From NCBI GenBank assembly GCA_021741145.1, contig JAIOYK010000024.1, positions 1-64,000 on the forward strand: a stretch of DNA of 64,000 bases, in the 5' to 3' direction. The first letter of the stretch is position 1, and each line of letters starts with the position of its first letter. This DNA comes from Rhodospirillum sp. (GTDB lineage Bacteria > Pseudomonadota > Alphaproteobacteria > Rhodospirillales > Rhodospirillaceae). The notes beneath the pieces were generated by a model. That model ran no database searches. It saw only the letters and a list, made by a program, of their open reading frames with translations, and was not told the DNA's origin. Position numbers and translations under genes: made by a program. Positions 10,053-21,106 of the stretch are shown piece by piece.

Positions 10053-11864
10053 TCAGCCCTCCGCCTTCTCTCCGGTATCGACCTTCAGGGCCTTCTTGGG
10101 CAGGTCGAGCTTGATGTGCAGCTCCTTAAGTTGCTTGTCGGAGACGGTGTTGGGGGCGTGCATCAGCAGGTCCTGGGCCTGTCCATTCATGGGGAACAGG
10201 ATGACCTCGCGGATGTTGGGCTCGTCGGCCAGCAGCATGACGATGCGGTCGACACCCGGGGCGGATCCCCCATGCGGCGGAGCGCCGTACTTGAAGGCGC
10301 GGAGCATGCCGCCGAACTTGTCCTCCACGACCTCCTTGCTGTAACCGGCGATCTCGAAGGCCTTGTACATGATCTCCGGACGGTGGTTCCGGATGGCGCC
10401 CGAGGACAACTCCACGCCATTGCAGACGATATCGTACTGGAAGGCCTTGATCTCCAGCGGGTCCATGGTCTCCAGGGCTCCCATCTCGCCCTGGGGCATG
10501 GAGAACGGGTTGTGGCTGAAGTCGATCTGCCCGGTGTCCTCGTTCATCTCGTACATGGGGAAGTCGACGGTCCAGCAGAACTTGAAGACCCCATCCTCGC
10601 GCAGGCCCAGGTCGTCGCAAACCCGCTCGCGGACCAAACCGGCGAATTTGGCGGCCTTGAGCGCCTTGTCGCAGGCGAAGAAGACGCTATCCCCGGCCTT
10701 CAGGTCCAGGGCGACGCGGATGGCGTCCACCCGGTCGGCTTCCAGGTTCTTGGCGATGGGCCCCTTGGGACCGGCTTCGTCGAAGATGATATAGCCCAGG
10801 CCCCCGGCCCCGTTCTCGCGCGCCCATTCGTTGAGCTTGTCGTACCAACCACGCGGGCGGCTCGCGGCGCCCGGGGCGGGGATGGCGCGGACCGCGTTGC
10901 CCTTCTCCACCTGCTTGGCGAAGAGGCCGAAGCCGCCCCCAGCGAACTGTTCGGAGACATCGGCGATGACCAGCGGGTTGCGCAGGTCAGGCTTGTCCGA
11001 GCCGTATTTCAGCATGGACTCGTCATAGGGGATACGCGGGAAGGGTCCCTCGGTCACGGCCTTGCCGTTGCCGAAGGTCTTGAAGCAATTGCGCAGAACC
11101 GGCTCGATGGCGTTGAACACGTCGTCCTGGGTGACGAAACTCATCTCGAAATCGAGTTGGTAGAACTCGCCGGGGCTGCGGTCGGCGCGGCCGTCCTCGT
11201 CCCGGAAGCAAGGGGCGATCTGGAAATACTTGTCGAAGCCGCTGACCATCAGCAGTTGCTTGAACTGCTGCGGCGCCTGGGGCAAGGCATAAAACTGGCC
11301 CGGATGCAAGCGCGAGGGCACCAGGAAGTCGCGGGCGCCTTCGGGGCTGGAGGCGGTCAGAATCGGCGTCTGGTACTCCAAAAAGCCCTGGTCGATCATC
11401 GACTGGCGCAGGAAGGAGATCACCTTGGAGCGCAGCACCATATTGGCATGCACCTTCTCCCGCCGCAGGTCGAGGAAGCGGTAGGTCAGGCGCATCTCCT
11501 CGGGGAACTCCTGGTCCCCGGCCACCATCATCGGCAGAACCTCGGCGGCGGAAAGCACTTCGACCTCGGCCGCGCGCATCTCGACCGCGCCGGTGGGCAG
11601 GTTGGGGTTCACGGTCTCGGCTGTGCGGGCGATGACCTCGCCGGTCACGGCGACGACGCTTTCCACCCGGGCGCTTTCCAAGGTCTTGAAGACCTCGCTG
11701 GAGACGTCGCAGACCACCTGGGTCAGGCCGTAATGGTCGCGCAGGTCGACGAACAGCAGGTTGCCGTGGTCGCGCTTGCGGTGGATCCAGCCCGACAGGC
11801 GCAGGGTCTGGCCCACATGCTCGGGGCGCGGCTGGTCGCAGGTGTGGCTACGGTAACGGTGCAT
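10053..11864 (-). CDS. aspS: Aspartyl-tRNA synthetase
   Basis: Class II aaRS motifs ([39 protein letters not shown]), N-terminal OB fold [19 protein letters not shown]. Confidence 0.97.
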   Translation of the reverse strand: MHRYRSHTCDQPRPEHVGQTLRLSGWIHRKRDHGNLLFVDLRDHYGLTQVVCDVSSEVFKTLESARVESVVAVTGEVIARTAETVNPNLPTGAVEMRAAEVEVLSAAEVLPMMVAGDQEFPEEMRLTYRFLDLRREKVHANMVLRSKVISFLRQSMIDQGFLEYQTPILTASSPEGARDFLVPSRLHPGQFYALPQAPQQFKQLLMVSGFDKYFQIAPCFRDEDGRADRSPGEFYQLDFEMSFVTQDDVFNAIEPVLRNCFKTFGNGKAVTEGPFPRIPYDESMLKYGSDKPDLRNPLVIADVSEQFAGGGFGLFAKQVEKGNAVRAIPAPGAASRPRGWYDKLNEWARENGAGGLGYIIFDEAGPKGPIAKNLEADRVDAIRVALDLKAGDSVFFACDKALKAAKFAGLVRERVCDDLGLREDGVFKFCWTVDFPMYEMNEDTGQIDFSHNPFSMPQGEMGALETMDPLEIKAFQYDIVCNGVELSSGAIRNHRPEIMYKAFEIAGYSKEVVEDKFGGMLRAFKYGAPPHGGSAPGVDRIVMLLADEPNIREVILFPMNGQAQDLLMHAPNTVSDKQLKELHIKLDLPKKALKVDTGEKAEG

Positions 11865-12010
11865 GGTGGCGTATTCCTGGCGTAGGTGATCGGCTCCGTA
11901 CACGGTTCATGTACAGGTTTCGGTCGGAAAGGACACCCTGGGCGCGGATTTGTCAAGCCGCCCCCATCGTGGCCCTTGCCCAGAACCGCGGCTAAGGCTA
12001 TACGCGTGGG

Positions 12011-13171
12011 ATGCCCTTGATTTCAAACACTCAGGATCTCGCCGCCTTCTGTGACCGCCTGAAGGGAGAAACCTTCATCACGGTGGACACGGAGTTCATG
12101 CGCGAGAAGACCTATTGGCCCATACTCTGCCTCATCCAGGTGGGGGGGACCGAGGAAGCCCGCTGTATCGACCCGCTTGCCCCGGGGATCGATCTGGCGC
12201 CCCTGTATGAGCTGATGGCCGACGAGAGGATCCTCAAGGTCTTCCACGCCGCGCGGCAAGATCTGGAGATCTTCCTCCACGAATCCGGCAAGCTGCCCAA
12301 GCCCCTGTTCGACACCCAGGTGGCGGCCATGGTCTGTGGCTTCGGTGATTCCGCGGGCTATGAAACCCTGGTGACCAAGCTGACCAAGGCGCGCATCGAC
12401 AAGTCCCTGCGCTTCACCGACTGGTCACGGCGCCCCCTGAACGACAAACAGGTCAAATACGCACTCGGCGATGTCACCCACCTGCGGGTCATCTACGAAA
12501 AGCTCGCCGCCATGTTGGAGCAAAGCGGGCGGGAGAACTGGCTGGCCCAGGAAATGGACATCCTGACCACCCCGTCCAGTTACATTGTCGAGCCCGAGGA
12601 GGCCTGGCTGCGCATCAAGGCCCGGTCACGGTCCAGCAAGTTCCTGGGCATGCTGCGGGAACTGGCCGCCTGGCGGGAACGCACCGCCCAGGACCGGGAC
12701 CTGCCCCGCAACCGTGTCATTCGAGACGAGGGCCTGCTGGAGATCGCCGCCAGCGCCCCGACCACCTCCGATGCGCTGTCCCAATTGCGCAGCGTGTCCA
12801 AGGGCATGGCGGATGGTTCCATGGGCCAGGGGATCCTGGCCGCTGTCAAGACCGCGCTCGCGCTCTCGGAAAGGGATCTGCCCCTGCCGCCCAAGAAGGA
12901 TGACCTCCCCCAGGGCCTGGGCCCGGTGGTCGATCTTCTGAGGGTTTTGCTCAAAATGAAATGCGAGCAGGAGGGGGTGGCCCAGAAGTTGGTCGCCAAT
13001 ATGAGTGACCTGGAATTGATCGCCGCGGACGATAACGCCCAGGTCGCGGCCCTGGAGGGTTGGCGCCGTGATCTGTTCGGCGAGGACGCCCTGCGCCTGA
13101 AGCATGGTGCCCTGGCCATCGCCCTGACCGAGGACGGCCAGGGCCTGCGCATGATTCCCCTGGGAGACTGA
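12011..13171 (+). CDS. rnd: Ribonuclease D
   Basis: DEDD exonuclease: FITVDTEFMREKTYWPILCLIQVG, VFHAARQDLEIF, YALGDVTHL; HRDC-like C-terminus. Confidence 0.95.
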   Translation: MPLISNTQDLAAFCDRLKGETFITVDTEFMREKTYWPILCLIQVGGTEEARCIDPLAPGIDLAPLYELMADERILKVFHAARQDLEIFLHESGKLPKPLFDTQVAAMVCGFGDSAGYETLVTKLTKARIDKSLRFTDWSRRPLNDKQVKYALGDVTHLRVIYEKLAAMLEQSGRENWLAQEMDILTTPSSYIVEPEEAWLRIKARSRSSKFLGMLRELAAWRERTAQDRDLPRNRVIRDEGLLEIAASAPTTSDALSQLRSVSKGMADGSMGQGILAAVKTALALSERDLPLPPKKDDLPQGLGPVVDLLRVLLKMKCEQEGVAQKLVANMSDLELIAADDNAQVAALEGWRRDLFGEDALRLKHGALAIALTEDGQGLRMIPLGD

Positions 13172-13311
13172 TCGGGACGGGGGAGCAGGGGCTCCCCTCG
13201 CCTAAAGTCTCCCTTTTCCCAAGGCCCAGTCGTCTCCACTTGTTCCCTGTATCCCTCTCCCCCATGGCCCTGGGCGAGAGAGAAAAGAAGCAAACATCGG
13301 GGGGACGACCC

Positions 13312-13671
13312 ATGTGCCAGATCTTCGCCGGACAACCCACCTCCAACTACGAGCCCGAGCGCCGCTCGGTGCGCCTGGACGGCTATTCCACCTCCATCCA
13401 ATTGGAGCGCATCTTCTGGCGCATCCTGGAGGAAATCGCCGAAAAGGACGGAAGCAGCGTCGCCCGGTTCATCGCCAAGCTCCATGACGAGGTCATCGTC
13501 ACCCATGGGGAAGCACGGAATTTCACCTCCATGCTGCGCTGTTGCTGCCTGATCTACATGGACCAGACCAACGGGGAGGGGAATCGCGGCGTTTCCGTTC
13601 CCCGGGGCAACCCGGCGGCCCACCCCACCGCGCTCGCCATGGCGAAAACCGCCGCCTTGGCGGTGGGTTAA
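13312..13671 (+). CDS. Ribbon-helix-helix domain protein
   Basis: RRSVRLDGYSTSIQLERIFWRILEEIAEKDGSSVARFIAKLHDEV resembles RHH_4-type domain. Confidence 0.75.
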   Translation: MCQIFAGQPTSNYEPERRSVRLDGYSTSIQLERIFWRILEEIAEKDGSSVARFIAKLHDEVIVTHGEARNFTSMLRCCCLIYMDQTNGEGNRGVSVPRGNPAAHPTALAMAKTAALAVG

Positions 13672-13690
13672 AGCGTCCCGATCACATACC

Positions 13691-14150
13691 TTATCCGGCT
13701 CGGATGCTGTCCATGAACCGCGCCAAGTCCTGGCGGATGGCCGTGTCGCCGTCGCTCAGGGCCGAGGAGGTGGACATCAAGCGTTCGGCCTCGGGCATCA
13801 TAGCGGGGGCTTCCGACGGCCCGCTCACCGAGCGGACGCACCATCTGGAAGCGTCGCGGAAGCCACCCGGCAAGGGCCGAGGCTTGCTCAACGACGGGGA
13901 TCGGGGACGGGGACGGGGATCGGGGTGTCATCGCTATACTCCCAAATCGTCCGATCAATGTCCTGGACAAGCCGGTCGAGCTCTCGAACGGACGTCACGG
14001 CGCGCATCGTCTCGCCACTCGCCGTCACCTGTTCCGAAACGCGAGAGAAGCCGTATAGGGCAAGTCCCGCGAGTCCTACCAGCAACCACAAAATCACCGA
14101 AAAGCCACCGACGATCTTTTCTCGAAGACCAAACCGAGCCGTTCGGCTCT
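13691..14150 (-). pseudogene. Possible degraded N-terminus of a membrane sensor/chemoreceptor
   Basis: FGLREKIVGGFSVILWLLVGLAGLALYGFSRV...TSVRELDRLVQDIDRTIWEYS then stop; a second frame continues with EAERLMSTSSALSDGDTAIRQDLARFMDSIRAG. Confidence 0.35.
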
Positions 14151-14166
14151 GGTCCGTCGGTACACT

Positions 14167-14250
14167 CCCATGGGGGCATCCCTTTGACCCATGGGGGCTT
14201 CCCTTTGACCCATGGGGGCATCCCTTTGACCCATGGGGGCATCCCTTTGA
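14167..14250. repeat. 21-bp tandem repeat x4 (CCCATGGGGGCATCCCTTTGA)
   Basis: Four adjacent units, one substitution in unit 2. Confidence 0.96.
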
Positions 14251-14571
14251 TTTTTTCCCGGCTCCCCATTGGCGATGGCCGGATTTTCGTTTGCATTTTC
14301 TTGATCACGGGACGCGGTCTAGCCCTGCCTTCCCTGGAACAAATCCCTTCGGGACCATGGGAATAGGGCAACATAATACCGCTGACCTTCCTGGTTTAAA
14401 GACACCATCGCCGAGGTGGGGAAAGTCACAATGAGGGGGGGAGAGGGAGAGACCGGCAACGTAGTAACATGTTGCCACCACGGGGTCCGGTGAACACCTT
14501 ACCCTTCTTCTCGGATACACCACCCGAGCCTGGGAGCCCCCCTCCCCTCACCGGCAAGAAGGAGCCATCCC

Positions 14572-14967
14572 GTGGCGAAAGCCATCCACACCATGATCCG
14601 GGTCCTGGACGAGGACCGCTCCGTCGCGTTCTACCGGACCGCCTTCGGTCTGGAGATCGCCGATCGCTTTCCCTTCGACGGCTTCACCCTGGTTTACCTC
14701 CGCAACGCCGAGGCTGACTTCGAAATCGAACTGACCGTCAACCACGACCAAACCGAGCCCTACACCCATGGCACCGGCTATGGTCATGTGGCCGTGGTGG
14801 TCGACGATCTGGAGGCCGACCACGCACGGATGATCGCCAGCGGCCTCGCCCCCACGCCCATCAAGGAGTTCCATCGGGACAATGCCCTGATGGCCAAGTT
14901 CTTTTTCATCCAGGACCCCGATGGCTACAAGATCGAGGTTCTGTGGAAACACGGACGCTACCAATAG
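14572..14967 (+). CDS. gloA: Lactoylglutathione lyase (glyoxalase I), VOC family
   Basis: HTMIRVLDEDRSVAFYRTAFGLE...GYGHVAVVVDD...FFIQDPDGYKIEVL. Confidence 0.92.
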   Translation: MAKAIHTMIRVLDEDRSVAFYRTAFGLEIADRFPFDGFTLVYLRNAEADFEIELTVNHDQTEPYTHGTGYGHVAVVVDDLEADHARMIASGLAPTPIKEFHRDNALMAKFFFIQDPDGYKIEVLWKHGRYQ

Positions 14968-15070
14968 GGATAGCCGTCCGACCCGATCCGACCGGGGGCC
15001 AACCCCGGCGGATCTCTTAGACGAAAAGGACCCCCATTCAATAAGGGTCCACCCACAGGGAGAACATCCA

Positions 15071-15619
15071 ATGACCCACTCCATGGGGTACACGCCCCTA
15101 TCCCGTCGTGGTTTCCTTCGGGGAAGCGCGGCCACCGCCGGACTGGTCGCCATGACCCTGGCCGGCGGTCTCCTCTCCGCCCCCAATGGGGCCTGGGCCT
15201 TCGCGCCCAAGACCCTGAAGCCCGAAACCGCCCGGGTTCTCGTCCAGATGGCCAGGGACACCTACCCCCATGATCGGTTTTCCGACGCCATCTATGCCCA
15301 GGCTGTCGCGGGATATGACGACAAGGCCGCCACGGACGCGGCTTTCCAGGCCCTTCTGGAAGACGGTGTGGCCGATCTGAACAGCCGGGCCAAGGACGGC
15401 TTCGGCGCGGGGAGCTATGACCGCGTCGGTTGGGAGGAGAATCGTCTGTCGATCCTCCGCGCCATCGCCGAAGGCCCCTTCTTTCAGGCGGTTCGCTCCG
15501 ACCTGGTGGTGTCGATCTACAACAACCACGCGGTCTGGGAGATCCTCGGCTACGAGGGATCCTCGGCCGACAAGGGTGGATATATCGACCGCGGCTTCAA
15601 CGATCTGGATTGGGTGTAG
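15071..15619 (+). CDS. Tat-signal small subunit of a membrane sugar/alcohol dehydrogenase (gluconate 2-dehydrogenase subunit 3-like)
   Basis: SRRGFLRGSAATAG twin-arginine signal; immediately precedes a GMC oxidoreductase. Confidence 0.72.
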   Translation: MTHSMGYTPLSRRGFLRGSAATAGLVAMTLAGGLLSAPNGAWAFAPKTLKPETARVLVQMARDTYPHDRFSDAIYAQAVAGYDDKAATDAAFQALLEDGVADLNSRAKDGFGAGSYDRVGWEENRLSILRAIAEGPFFQAVRSDLVVSIYNNHAVWEILGYEGSSADKGGYIDRGFNDLDWV

Positions 15620-15623
15620 GACC

Positions 15624-17195
15624 ATGAGCGCGCCATATGACCTGAACGACGACAGCGTGGTCGTCATCATCGGCTCGGGCGCCGGGGGTGGCACCCTCGG
15701 CACGGAACTGGCCCTGAAGGGCATCGATACGGTGATCCTGGAAGCCGGAGCCCGCCAGGAAATCGAGGATTTCGTCAACGACGAGTGGGAAAGCTTCGGT
15801 AAAATCGCCTGGCTCGACAAGCGGACCACCTCGGGCACTTGGCGGGTCTCGAAGGATTTCCCCAACCTGCCCGCCTGGATCGTCAAGGCCGTGGGGGGCT
15901 CCACCATCCATTGGGCGGGCGCCTCCTTGCGCTTCCAGGAGCATGAATTCAAGACCGCCACCACCTACGGCCCCGTGGAGGGCGCCAACTTGCTCGACTG
16001 GCCCCTCACCCTGAAGGAGATGGAGCCCTATTACGACAAAGCCGAATTCAAGATGGGCGTAACCCGCACCAATGACATTCCTGGCCTGCCCGGCAACAAC
16101 AACTTCAAGGTGATGAAGGCCGGGGCCGACAAGCTCGGCTACAAGGAATGTCACACGGGGCGCATGGCCATCAATTCCCAGCCCCGGGACGACCGGGGAT
16201 CCTGCCAACAGATTGGCTTCTGCTTCCAGGGCTGCAAGTCGGGCGCCAAATGGTCCACCCTCTACGCCGAAATCCCCAAGGGCGAGGAGACCGGCAAGCT
16301 GGAGGTCCGTCCGAACAGTCAGGTGCTGCGCATCGAGCATGACGCCAAGGGCAAGGCCACCGGCGTGGTCTACGCCGACAAGGACGGCAATCAGCACCTG
16401 CAGAAGGCCCGAGTGGTCTGCGTGGCGGGCAATTCCATCGAAAGCCCCCGGTTGCTGCTCAACTCCGCCAGTGCCCAGTTCCCCGACGGGTTGGCCAATT
16501 CCTCGGGTCAGGTGGGACGAAACTACATGCGCCACACCACGGGCAGCGTCTACGGCGTCTTCGAGAAGCCCGTGCACATGTACCGGGGCACCACCATGGC
16601 CGGGATCATCCAGGACGAGGCTCGATTCGACCCCTCCCGGGGGTTCGTTGGGGGCTACGAGTTCGAGACCCTCTCCCTGGGCGTTCCCTTCATGGCGGCC
16701 TTCCTCGACCCGGGATCCTGGGGGCGGAGCTTCTCCTCGGCGATGGACGACTACGCCAACATGGCCGGCATGTGGATCGTCGGCGAGGATATGCCCCAGG
16801 AAAGCAACGCCATCACGCTGCACCCGACGGAGGTGGATCCCTTTGGTCTCCCCATCCCCAACGTGAATTACGACGATCACGCCAACGACGTGGCCATGCG
16901 CGACCATGCCTATCGCCAGGGCGCGGCCCTCTATGACGCCGTCGGCGCGGTGCGGACCTTCCCCACGCCGCCCTATCCCTCGACCCACAACCTGGGTACC
17001 AACCGCATGAGCGAGAAGCCCCGGGACGGGGTGGTGAACCGCTGGGGACAGACCCACGACATCGCCAACCTGTTCGTCTCCGACGGCAGCCAGTTCACCA
17101 CCGGCGCGGCGGAGAACCCGACGCTGACCATCGTCGCCCTGGCGATCCGTCAGGCCGACCACATCGCCGAGCGGATGGGCCAGAAGACCCTGTAG
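15624..17195 (+). CDS. GMC-family FAD oxidoreductase (large subunit)
   Basis: VVIIGSGAGGGTLGTELALKGIDTVILEAG; C-terminal NLFVSDGSQFTTGAAENPTLTIVALAIRQADHI. Confidence 0.92.
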   Translation: MSAPYDLNDDSVVVIIGSGAGGGTLGTELALKGIDTVILEAGARQEIEDFVNDEWESFGKIAWLDKRTTSGTWRVSKDFPNLPAWIVKAVGGSTIHWAGASLRFQEHEFKTATTYGPVEGANLLDWPLTLKEMEPYYDKAEFKMGVTRTNDIPGLPGNNNFKVMKAGADKLGYKECHTGRMAINSQPRDDRGSCQQIGFCFQGCKSGAKWSTLYAEIPKGEETGKLEVRPNSQVLRIEHDAKGKATGVVYADKDGNQHLQKARVVCVAGNSIESPRLLLNSASAQFPDGLANSSGQVGRNYMRHTTGSVYGVFEKPVHMYRGTTMAGIIQDEARFDPSRGFVGGYEFETLSLGVPFMAAFLDPGSWGRSFSSAMDDYANMAGMWIVGEDMPQESNAITLHPTEVDPFGLPIPNVNYDDHANDVAMRDHAYRQGAALYDAVGAVRTFPTPPYPSTHNLGTNRMSEKPRDGVVNRWGQTHDIANLFVSDGSQFTTGAAENPTLTIVALAIRQADHIAERMGQKTL

Positions 17196-17269
17196 GGGAC
17201 CCGGGCGATCCCGCGACGGCCGGTCCTCCGCGCCGTCGCGGAGCCTTCCCTGGCGGGTCGGAGAGGTCT

Positions 17270-17845
17270 TCACTGTCTCCCGACGAGGGGCAGGAAAATG
17301 GTGTCGACCCAGGCCGTCCGCAAGGACGGCGGCGGGGGCGAGAACGTCATCAGGACATGGTGCCGGAACAGGTCGCCCAACAAGGTGACGACCGGTGGAA
17401 CAAGCTTGGCCGGATCGATCTCACCGCGGTCCGCGGCCCTCCCCAGGATCTGGGCGAGGATGTCCGTGTCGCCCTTGATCAGCGCGGCGCGCAGGTCCTG
17501 GGGCGTGGACGGCTCGTCCTGAAAATAGTCGCTCATGAACAGGGTAAACACCACCGCCATCCCGACCGCGCGCCTGGAGAGGTTCTCCAGGTACTCCAGC
17601 AATTCGGCGCGCAGATCACCCCGGTCCGCCACCTCCAGGGGATGCGCCGCCCTTCGCCGCCGGATCGCCGCGATCGCCAGCTCGGCCTTTCCGTCCCAGC
17701 GCCGGGCCAGGACCGGCCGGCTCGTGCCGGCCCGGTTGGCGACACCCTCCATCGTCAACCCGGCATACCCCTGTTCCGTGAGTTCCGCCCAGGCGGCATC
17801 CAGGAGGGCCGCCTCCAGGTCCGCGCCACGACGCCGTCCCTTCAT
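17270..17845 (-). CDS. TetR-family transcriptional regulator
   Basis: LLDAAWAELTEQGYAGLTMEGVANRAGTSRPVLARRW HTH. Confidence 0.9.
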   Translation of the reverse strand: MKGRRRGADLEAALLDAAWAELTEQGYAGLTMEGVANRAGTSRPVLARRWDGKAELAIAAIRRRRAAHPLEVADRGDLRAELLEYLENLSRRAVGMAVVFTLFMSDYFQDEPSTPQDLRAALIKGDTDILAQILGRAADRGEIDPAKLVPPVVTLLGDLFRHHVLMTFSPPPPSLRTAWVDTIFLPLVGRQ

Positions 17846-17947
17846 GGGATCCTCCCTTCGGAAATAAGACTCATCTTCGCATCTTGACGGCGGAAAGTTC
17901 CAGCCCCTATAAGATCCATACATGCATCTTATTTATGGAGCGACACG

Positions 17948-18808
17948 ATGACAAGAGCATCCAGGCCGAAGCGGCCGATCCCCGCCGGCGCATGGTTCAC
18001 CCTGACCCTGCTGGTCCTGGGCACCCCAATCGCGGCGAGGGCGGAACCGGACATCAAGCTGGGTCCGCTGGATGGCGTGACCATCGGCGCGGCCGAAACC
18101 CCGGAAGAGCCGACTTCGGACGATTGGGATTGGACCTTGGAGGCAACCCTCGGCGCGGGTGTCGCCGCGGTCCCCCTGTACCAGGGATCGGACGAGTACA
18201 CGGCGCAACCACTGCCGCTCGTGGATGTGACTTACGGTCCCTTCTTCGCGAAGGTCGGCGAGGGGATCGGCCTCAATGTCATCGACACCCCCATGGTCAC
18301 GGCGGGGGCGAGCGTCACCTGGATGCAGGGCTACGACGAGGATGACACGCCCGCCGGAATCGACGGCCTGGACAGCGCCATGGGCGCGCGCCTCTTCGTG
18401 ACGGGGCGGTACAAAGGAGCGGTCGCCACCCTCGCCGCCACCCAGGCGGTAACCGACACCGACCGCGGCCTGCTCGTCGACGCCAAGCTGGCCTATCCGA
18501 TCCATCCGATCGAGCGGTTGACGATCATCCCAAGCCTTGGCGCCACCTGGGCGGACGAACGCTACATGGACGGCTATTTCGGCGTCAACGGGTCCGAAGC
18601 CGCGGCCTCTGGATTGGGCCGGTACGAGCCCTCGGCCGGGTTCAAGGACATCGACTTCCGTCTCGGCGCGAGCTACCGCGTCACGGACAGCATCGGCCTG
18701 ATCGGAATGGTTGGCGTGACCCAGCTGGTCGGCGAGGCCGCGGACAGCCCCCTGGTCGAGCAAAGGACCCTTCCCTTCGCGCTCGTGGGGCTGACCTATA
18801 CGTTCTGA
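17948..18808 (+). CDS. MipA/OmpV-family outer membrane protein
   Basis: Signal peptide, PLYQGSDEYTAQPLPLVDVTYGPFFAKVGEGIGLNV, terminal aromatic TYTF; divergent from TetR. Confidence 0.85.
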   Translation: MTRASRPKRPIPAGAWFTLTLLVLGTPIAARAEPDIKLGPLDGVTIGAAETPEEPTSDDWDWTLEATLGAGVAAVPLYQGSDEYTAQPLPLVDVTYGPFFAKVGEGIGLNVIDTPMVTAGASVTWMQGYDEDDTPAGIDGLDSAMGARLFVTGRYKGAVATLAATQAVTDTDRGLLVDAKLAYPIHPIERLTIIPSLGATWADERYMDGYFGVNGSEAAASGLGRYEPSAGFKDIDFRLGASYRVTDSIGLIGMVGVTQLVGEAADSPLVEQRTLPFALVGLTYTF

Positions 18809-19096
18809 AGCGGCGCGCGGTGAGTGGATCCAGTTTTCCGCGTCCACTCACCGCCCGCTCCTTCCCCGCTTTTCAGGACCACCAGGGATAGGGCGGCCAC
18901 CAGGGCCACCGGACGCCAGCCCAGGGTGGAAGCAGATAGCAGTCGCGGTCGACGCGACAGGTGCGCCTTTTACCGACGACATCGAAATAAACCATGGAGT
19001 CCCGCGTTCTCGGGAATGACGGATTAAAATAACGATGTAATAAAATTCAGGGCGAAACAGGACCTATTTTGCATTTTTACTTTCATCCTTGCCGCG

Positions 19097-21013
19097 TCAC
19101 CCTCTCTCCGCCTCCGTCAGGCGGCGGTAGAGGGTCGACCGGTGGACACCCAGGCGCCGCGCGGCCTGGGAAACATTGCCGCCACAGGCGTCCAGGGCGG
19201 CGCGCATGGCCTCCCGCGTCAGAGTCTCCAGGGCGCCCTCCCCCACCCCCGATGGGGGACGGAAGACCGGCGGCGGCGCCTCGGGGGACGGCGAGCCGAC
19301 CTCCCTCCGTCCCAGGATCCCCTCGGGCAGATGGTCCGGGGTCAGGCATTGGCCCGGGTCGGCCAGGGCGGCCAGGACCTTCAGGGCCGAGGTGAGCTGT
19401 CGAAAATTTCCGGGCCAGGACTGACCGGCCAAAAGGTCGATGCTCCGGGGGTCCAGGGTGATCCCCCGGGATCCGCCGATTTCGTCCCAAAGCCGGGGGA
19501 TCACCTCCCGCCTGTCGGGCATGTTTCGAAGGGGTGGCAGGGTGACCGTGAACTGGGCGACGCGGAAGAACAGATCCTGGCGGAAGCGCCCTTCGGCCAC
19601 CAGGGTGTCCAGATCCCGGTGACTGGCGCAGGCGAGCGCGATGTCCACGGGGATGCGGCGGCTGCCGCCCAGGGGGGTCACCTCCCGCTCTTGCAGGACG
19701 CGCAACAGCCGGGCCTGGTGCTCCAGGGGCATGTCACCGATTTCATCCAGGAACAGGACGCCGCCGTCGGCGTCCCGCAACAGGCCCTTGTGGCCCTTGC
19801 GACGGGCGCCGGTGAAGGCGCCTTCCTCATAGCCGAACAGCTCGCTTTCGATCAGGCTTTCGGGTAAGGCGGCGCAGTTGACCGCCACGAAGGGTTGGGC
19901 GGCGCGGGCCGAAAGGGCATGGAGGCGGCGGGCGAAAACTTCCTTGCCCACGCCGGTCTCGCCACGGATGAAGACCGGGACGTCCGCCTCGATCAAGCGC
20001 CGCGCCCGCTCCAGGTCCGCCCGGGTGGCGGGGGTCAGATAGGGACCGGACCGGCCCTCGACCGGAAAACGGGCAGCGGGCAGGGGCCGGGCGACCGGAC
20101 GATCCAACCGGGCGTGGAAGGACCGGCCCCGGTGGTCCCGGGGACCACCGCTCCCATCCCGTTTCCAGGCGCCAAGGGGGCCATCGAACAGATCCTCCCA
20201 GCGGGAGCGGTTGAGGGCGTCCCAGGACAGGTCCAGAAGCCCCAGGGCATGGCGGTTGGCCGCGATCAGCCGGTCCCCCTCGAAGACCAGGATGCCCTCC
20301 CGATGGGTGCCCAGAAGGTCCCGGGAGCCATGGAGGCGCAGGACCTCGCAATGGGAAAATTGGCCCTCGAACAGGCGGTGCTCGATCTGGGAAACGGCCA
20401 GACCCACCAGCCCCATGGCGTGGTTGGTCCCCCCCGTCCCCTCGATCCCCGCATGCCCCGCCCCCGCGCGCCCAGACAGGTCCAGGATCCCCAGCGCGCG
20501 CCCGTCGGGGCCACGGATCGGCATGGCCGAGCAGGTGAGAAAGGCATGGGGCTCGAAATAGTGCTCCGCCCCACGGACCTCCACGGCCCGACCCTCCGCC
20601 AGGGCCGTGCCGATGGCGTTGGTCCCCAGGTGCGCCTCGTTCCAGGATACACCCGGACGCAGGGAGACCCGGGCGGCCTTGCGCTGGAAGTGCTCCGCCC
20701 CGCTGGCCTCCAGGATCAAGCCATCGGCGTCGGAGAGCAGGACCACCCCACCGGAGCGCGCCGCCTCGCCGCGCAACAGGTCCATCTCCGCCCGGCTGAC
20801 CCGACGCAGACGGGCATGGCGCTCCGCCTCCCGGGCCATTTCCCGCTCCGTCAGCGCCGCCACCCGGGGGACCGCGGTCAGGTCCAAGCCCATGTCGGCG
20901 CAGCGCCGCCAGGACCGCGCGATGGGCGTGCCCTCCAGGTCCGGCGGCAGGGCGCCCCGGTCCAAAAACAGGCGGCGGGCGCTGTCCAGAGGGGGCGAAA
21001 CCGAGACGTTCAT
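19097..21013 (-). CDS. Sigma-54-dependent Fis-family activator, AcoR-like
   Basis: [47 protein letters not shown]-terminal Fis [23 protein letters not shown]. Confidence 0.93.
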   Translation of the reverse strand: MNVSVSPPLDSARRLFLDRGALPPDLEGTPIARSWRRCADMGLDLTAVPRVAALTEREMAREAERHARLRRVSRAEMDLLRGEAARSGGVVLLSDADGLILEASGAEHFQRKAARVSLRPGVSWNEAHLGTNAIGTALAEGRAVEVRGAEHYFEPHAFLTCSAMPIRGPDGRALGILDLSGRAGAGHAGIEGTGGTNHAMGLVGLAVSQIEHRLFEGQFSHCEVLRLHGSRDLLGTHREGILVFEGDRLIAANRHALGLLDLSWDALNRSRWEDLFDGPLGAWKRDGSGGPRDHRGRSFHARLDRPVARPLPAARFPVEGRSGPYLTPATRADLERARRLIEADVPVFIRGETGVGKEVFARRLHALSARAAQPFVAVNCAALPESLIESELFGYEEGAFTGARRKGHKGLLRDADGGVLFLDEIGDMPLEHQARLLRVLQEREVTPLGGSRRIPVDIALACASHRDLDTLVAEGRFRQDLFFRVAQFTVTLPPLRNMPDRREVIPRLWDEIGGSRGITLDPRSIDLLAGQSWPGNFRQLTSALKVLAALADPGQCLTPDHLPEGILGRREVGSPSPEAPPPVFRPPSGVGEGALETLTREAMRAALDACGGNVSQAARRLGVHRSTLYRRLTEAERG

Positions 21014-21055
21014 GGGCGAAATCCTTCCCAACTTTTCTTGGGGATAGCGCCGACC

Positions 21056-21106
21056 TGTCGCGTTCCGCGACGGGTGTCGCGTGCTCCCTGTCGTTCTTGG
21101 CGACAG
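21056..21106. promoter_or_regulatory. Inverted repeats, probable upstream activator sites
   Basis: TGTCGCGTTCCGCGACG at 21056-21072 and CTGTCG-N7-CGACAG at 21088-21106, in the divergent intergenic region. Confidence 0.65.

Noticed and set aside
9993-11885. 630-aa plus-strand ORF opposite aspS
   Set aside because: Antisense to a clear aspS gene; composition is typical of a high-GC shadow frame and no domain is recognisable.
14167-14250. Possible CRISPR array (also 9956-10034 and 37358-37461)
   Set aside because: Units are directly adjacent with no unique spacers and no cas genes; these are minisatellites.
15597-17273. 558-aa minus-strand ORF opposite the GMC oxidoreductase
   Set aside because: Antisense shadow frame without recognisable motifs.
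18996-19025. GGAGTCCCGCGTTCTCGGGAATGACGGA, resembling common dispersed intergenic repeats
   Set aside because: Imperfect and single in this window; cannot be called a repeat family without genome-wide data.
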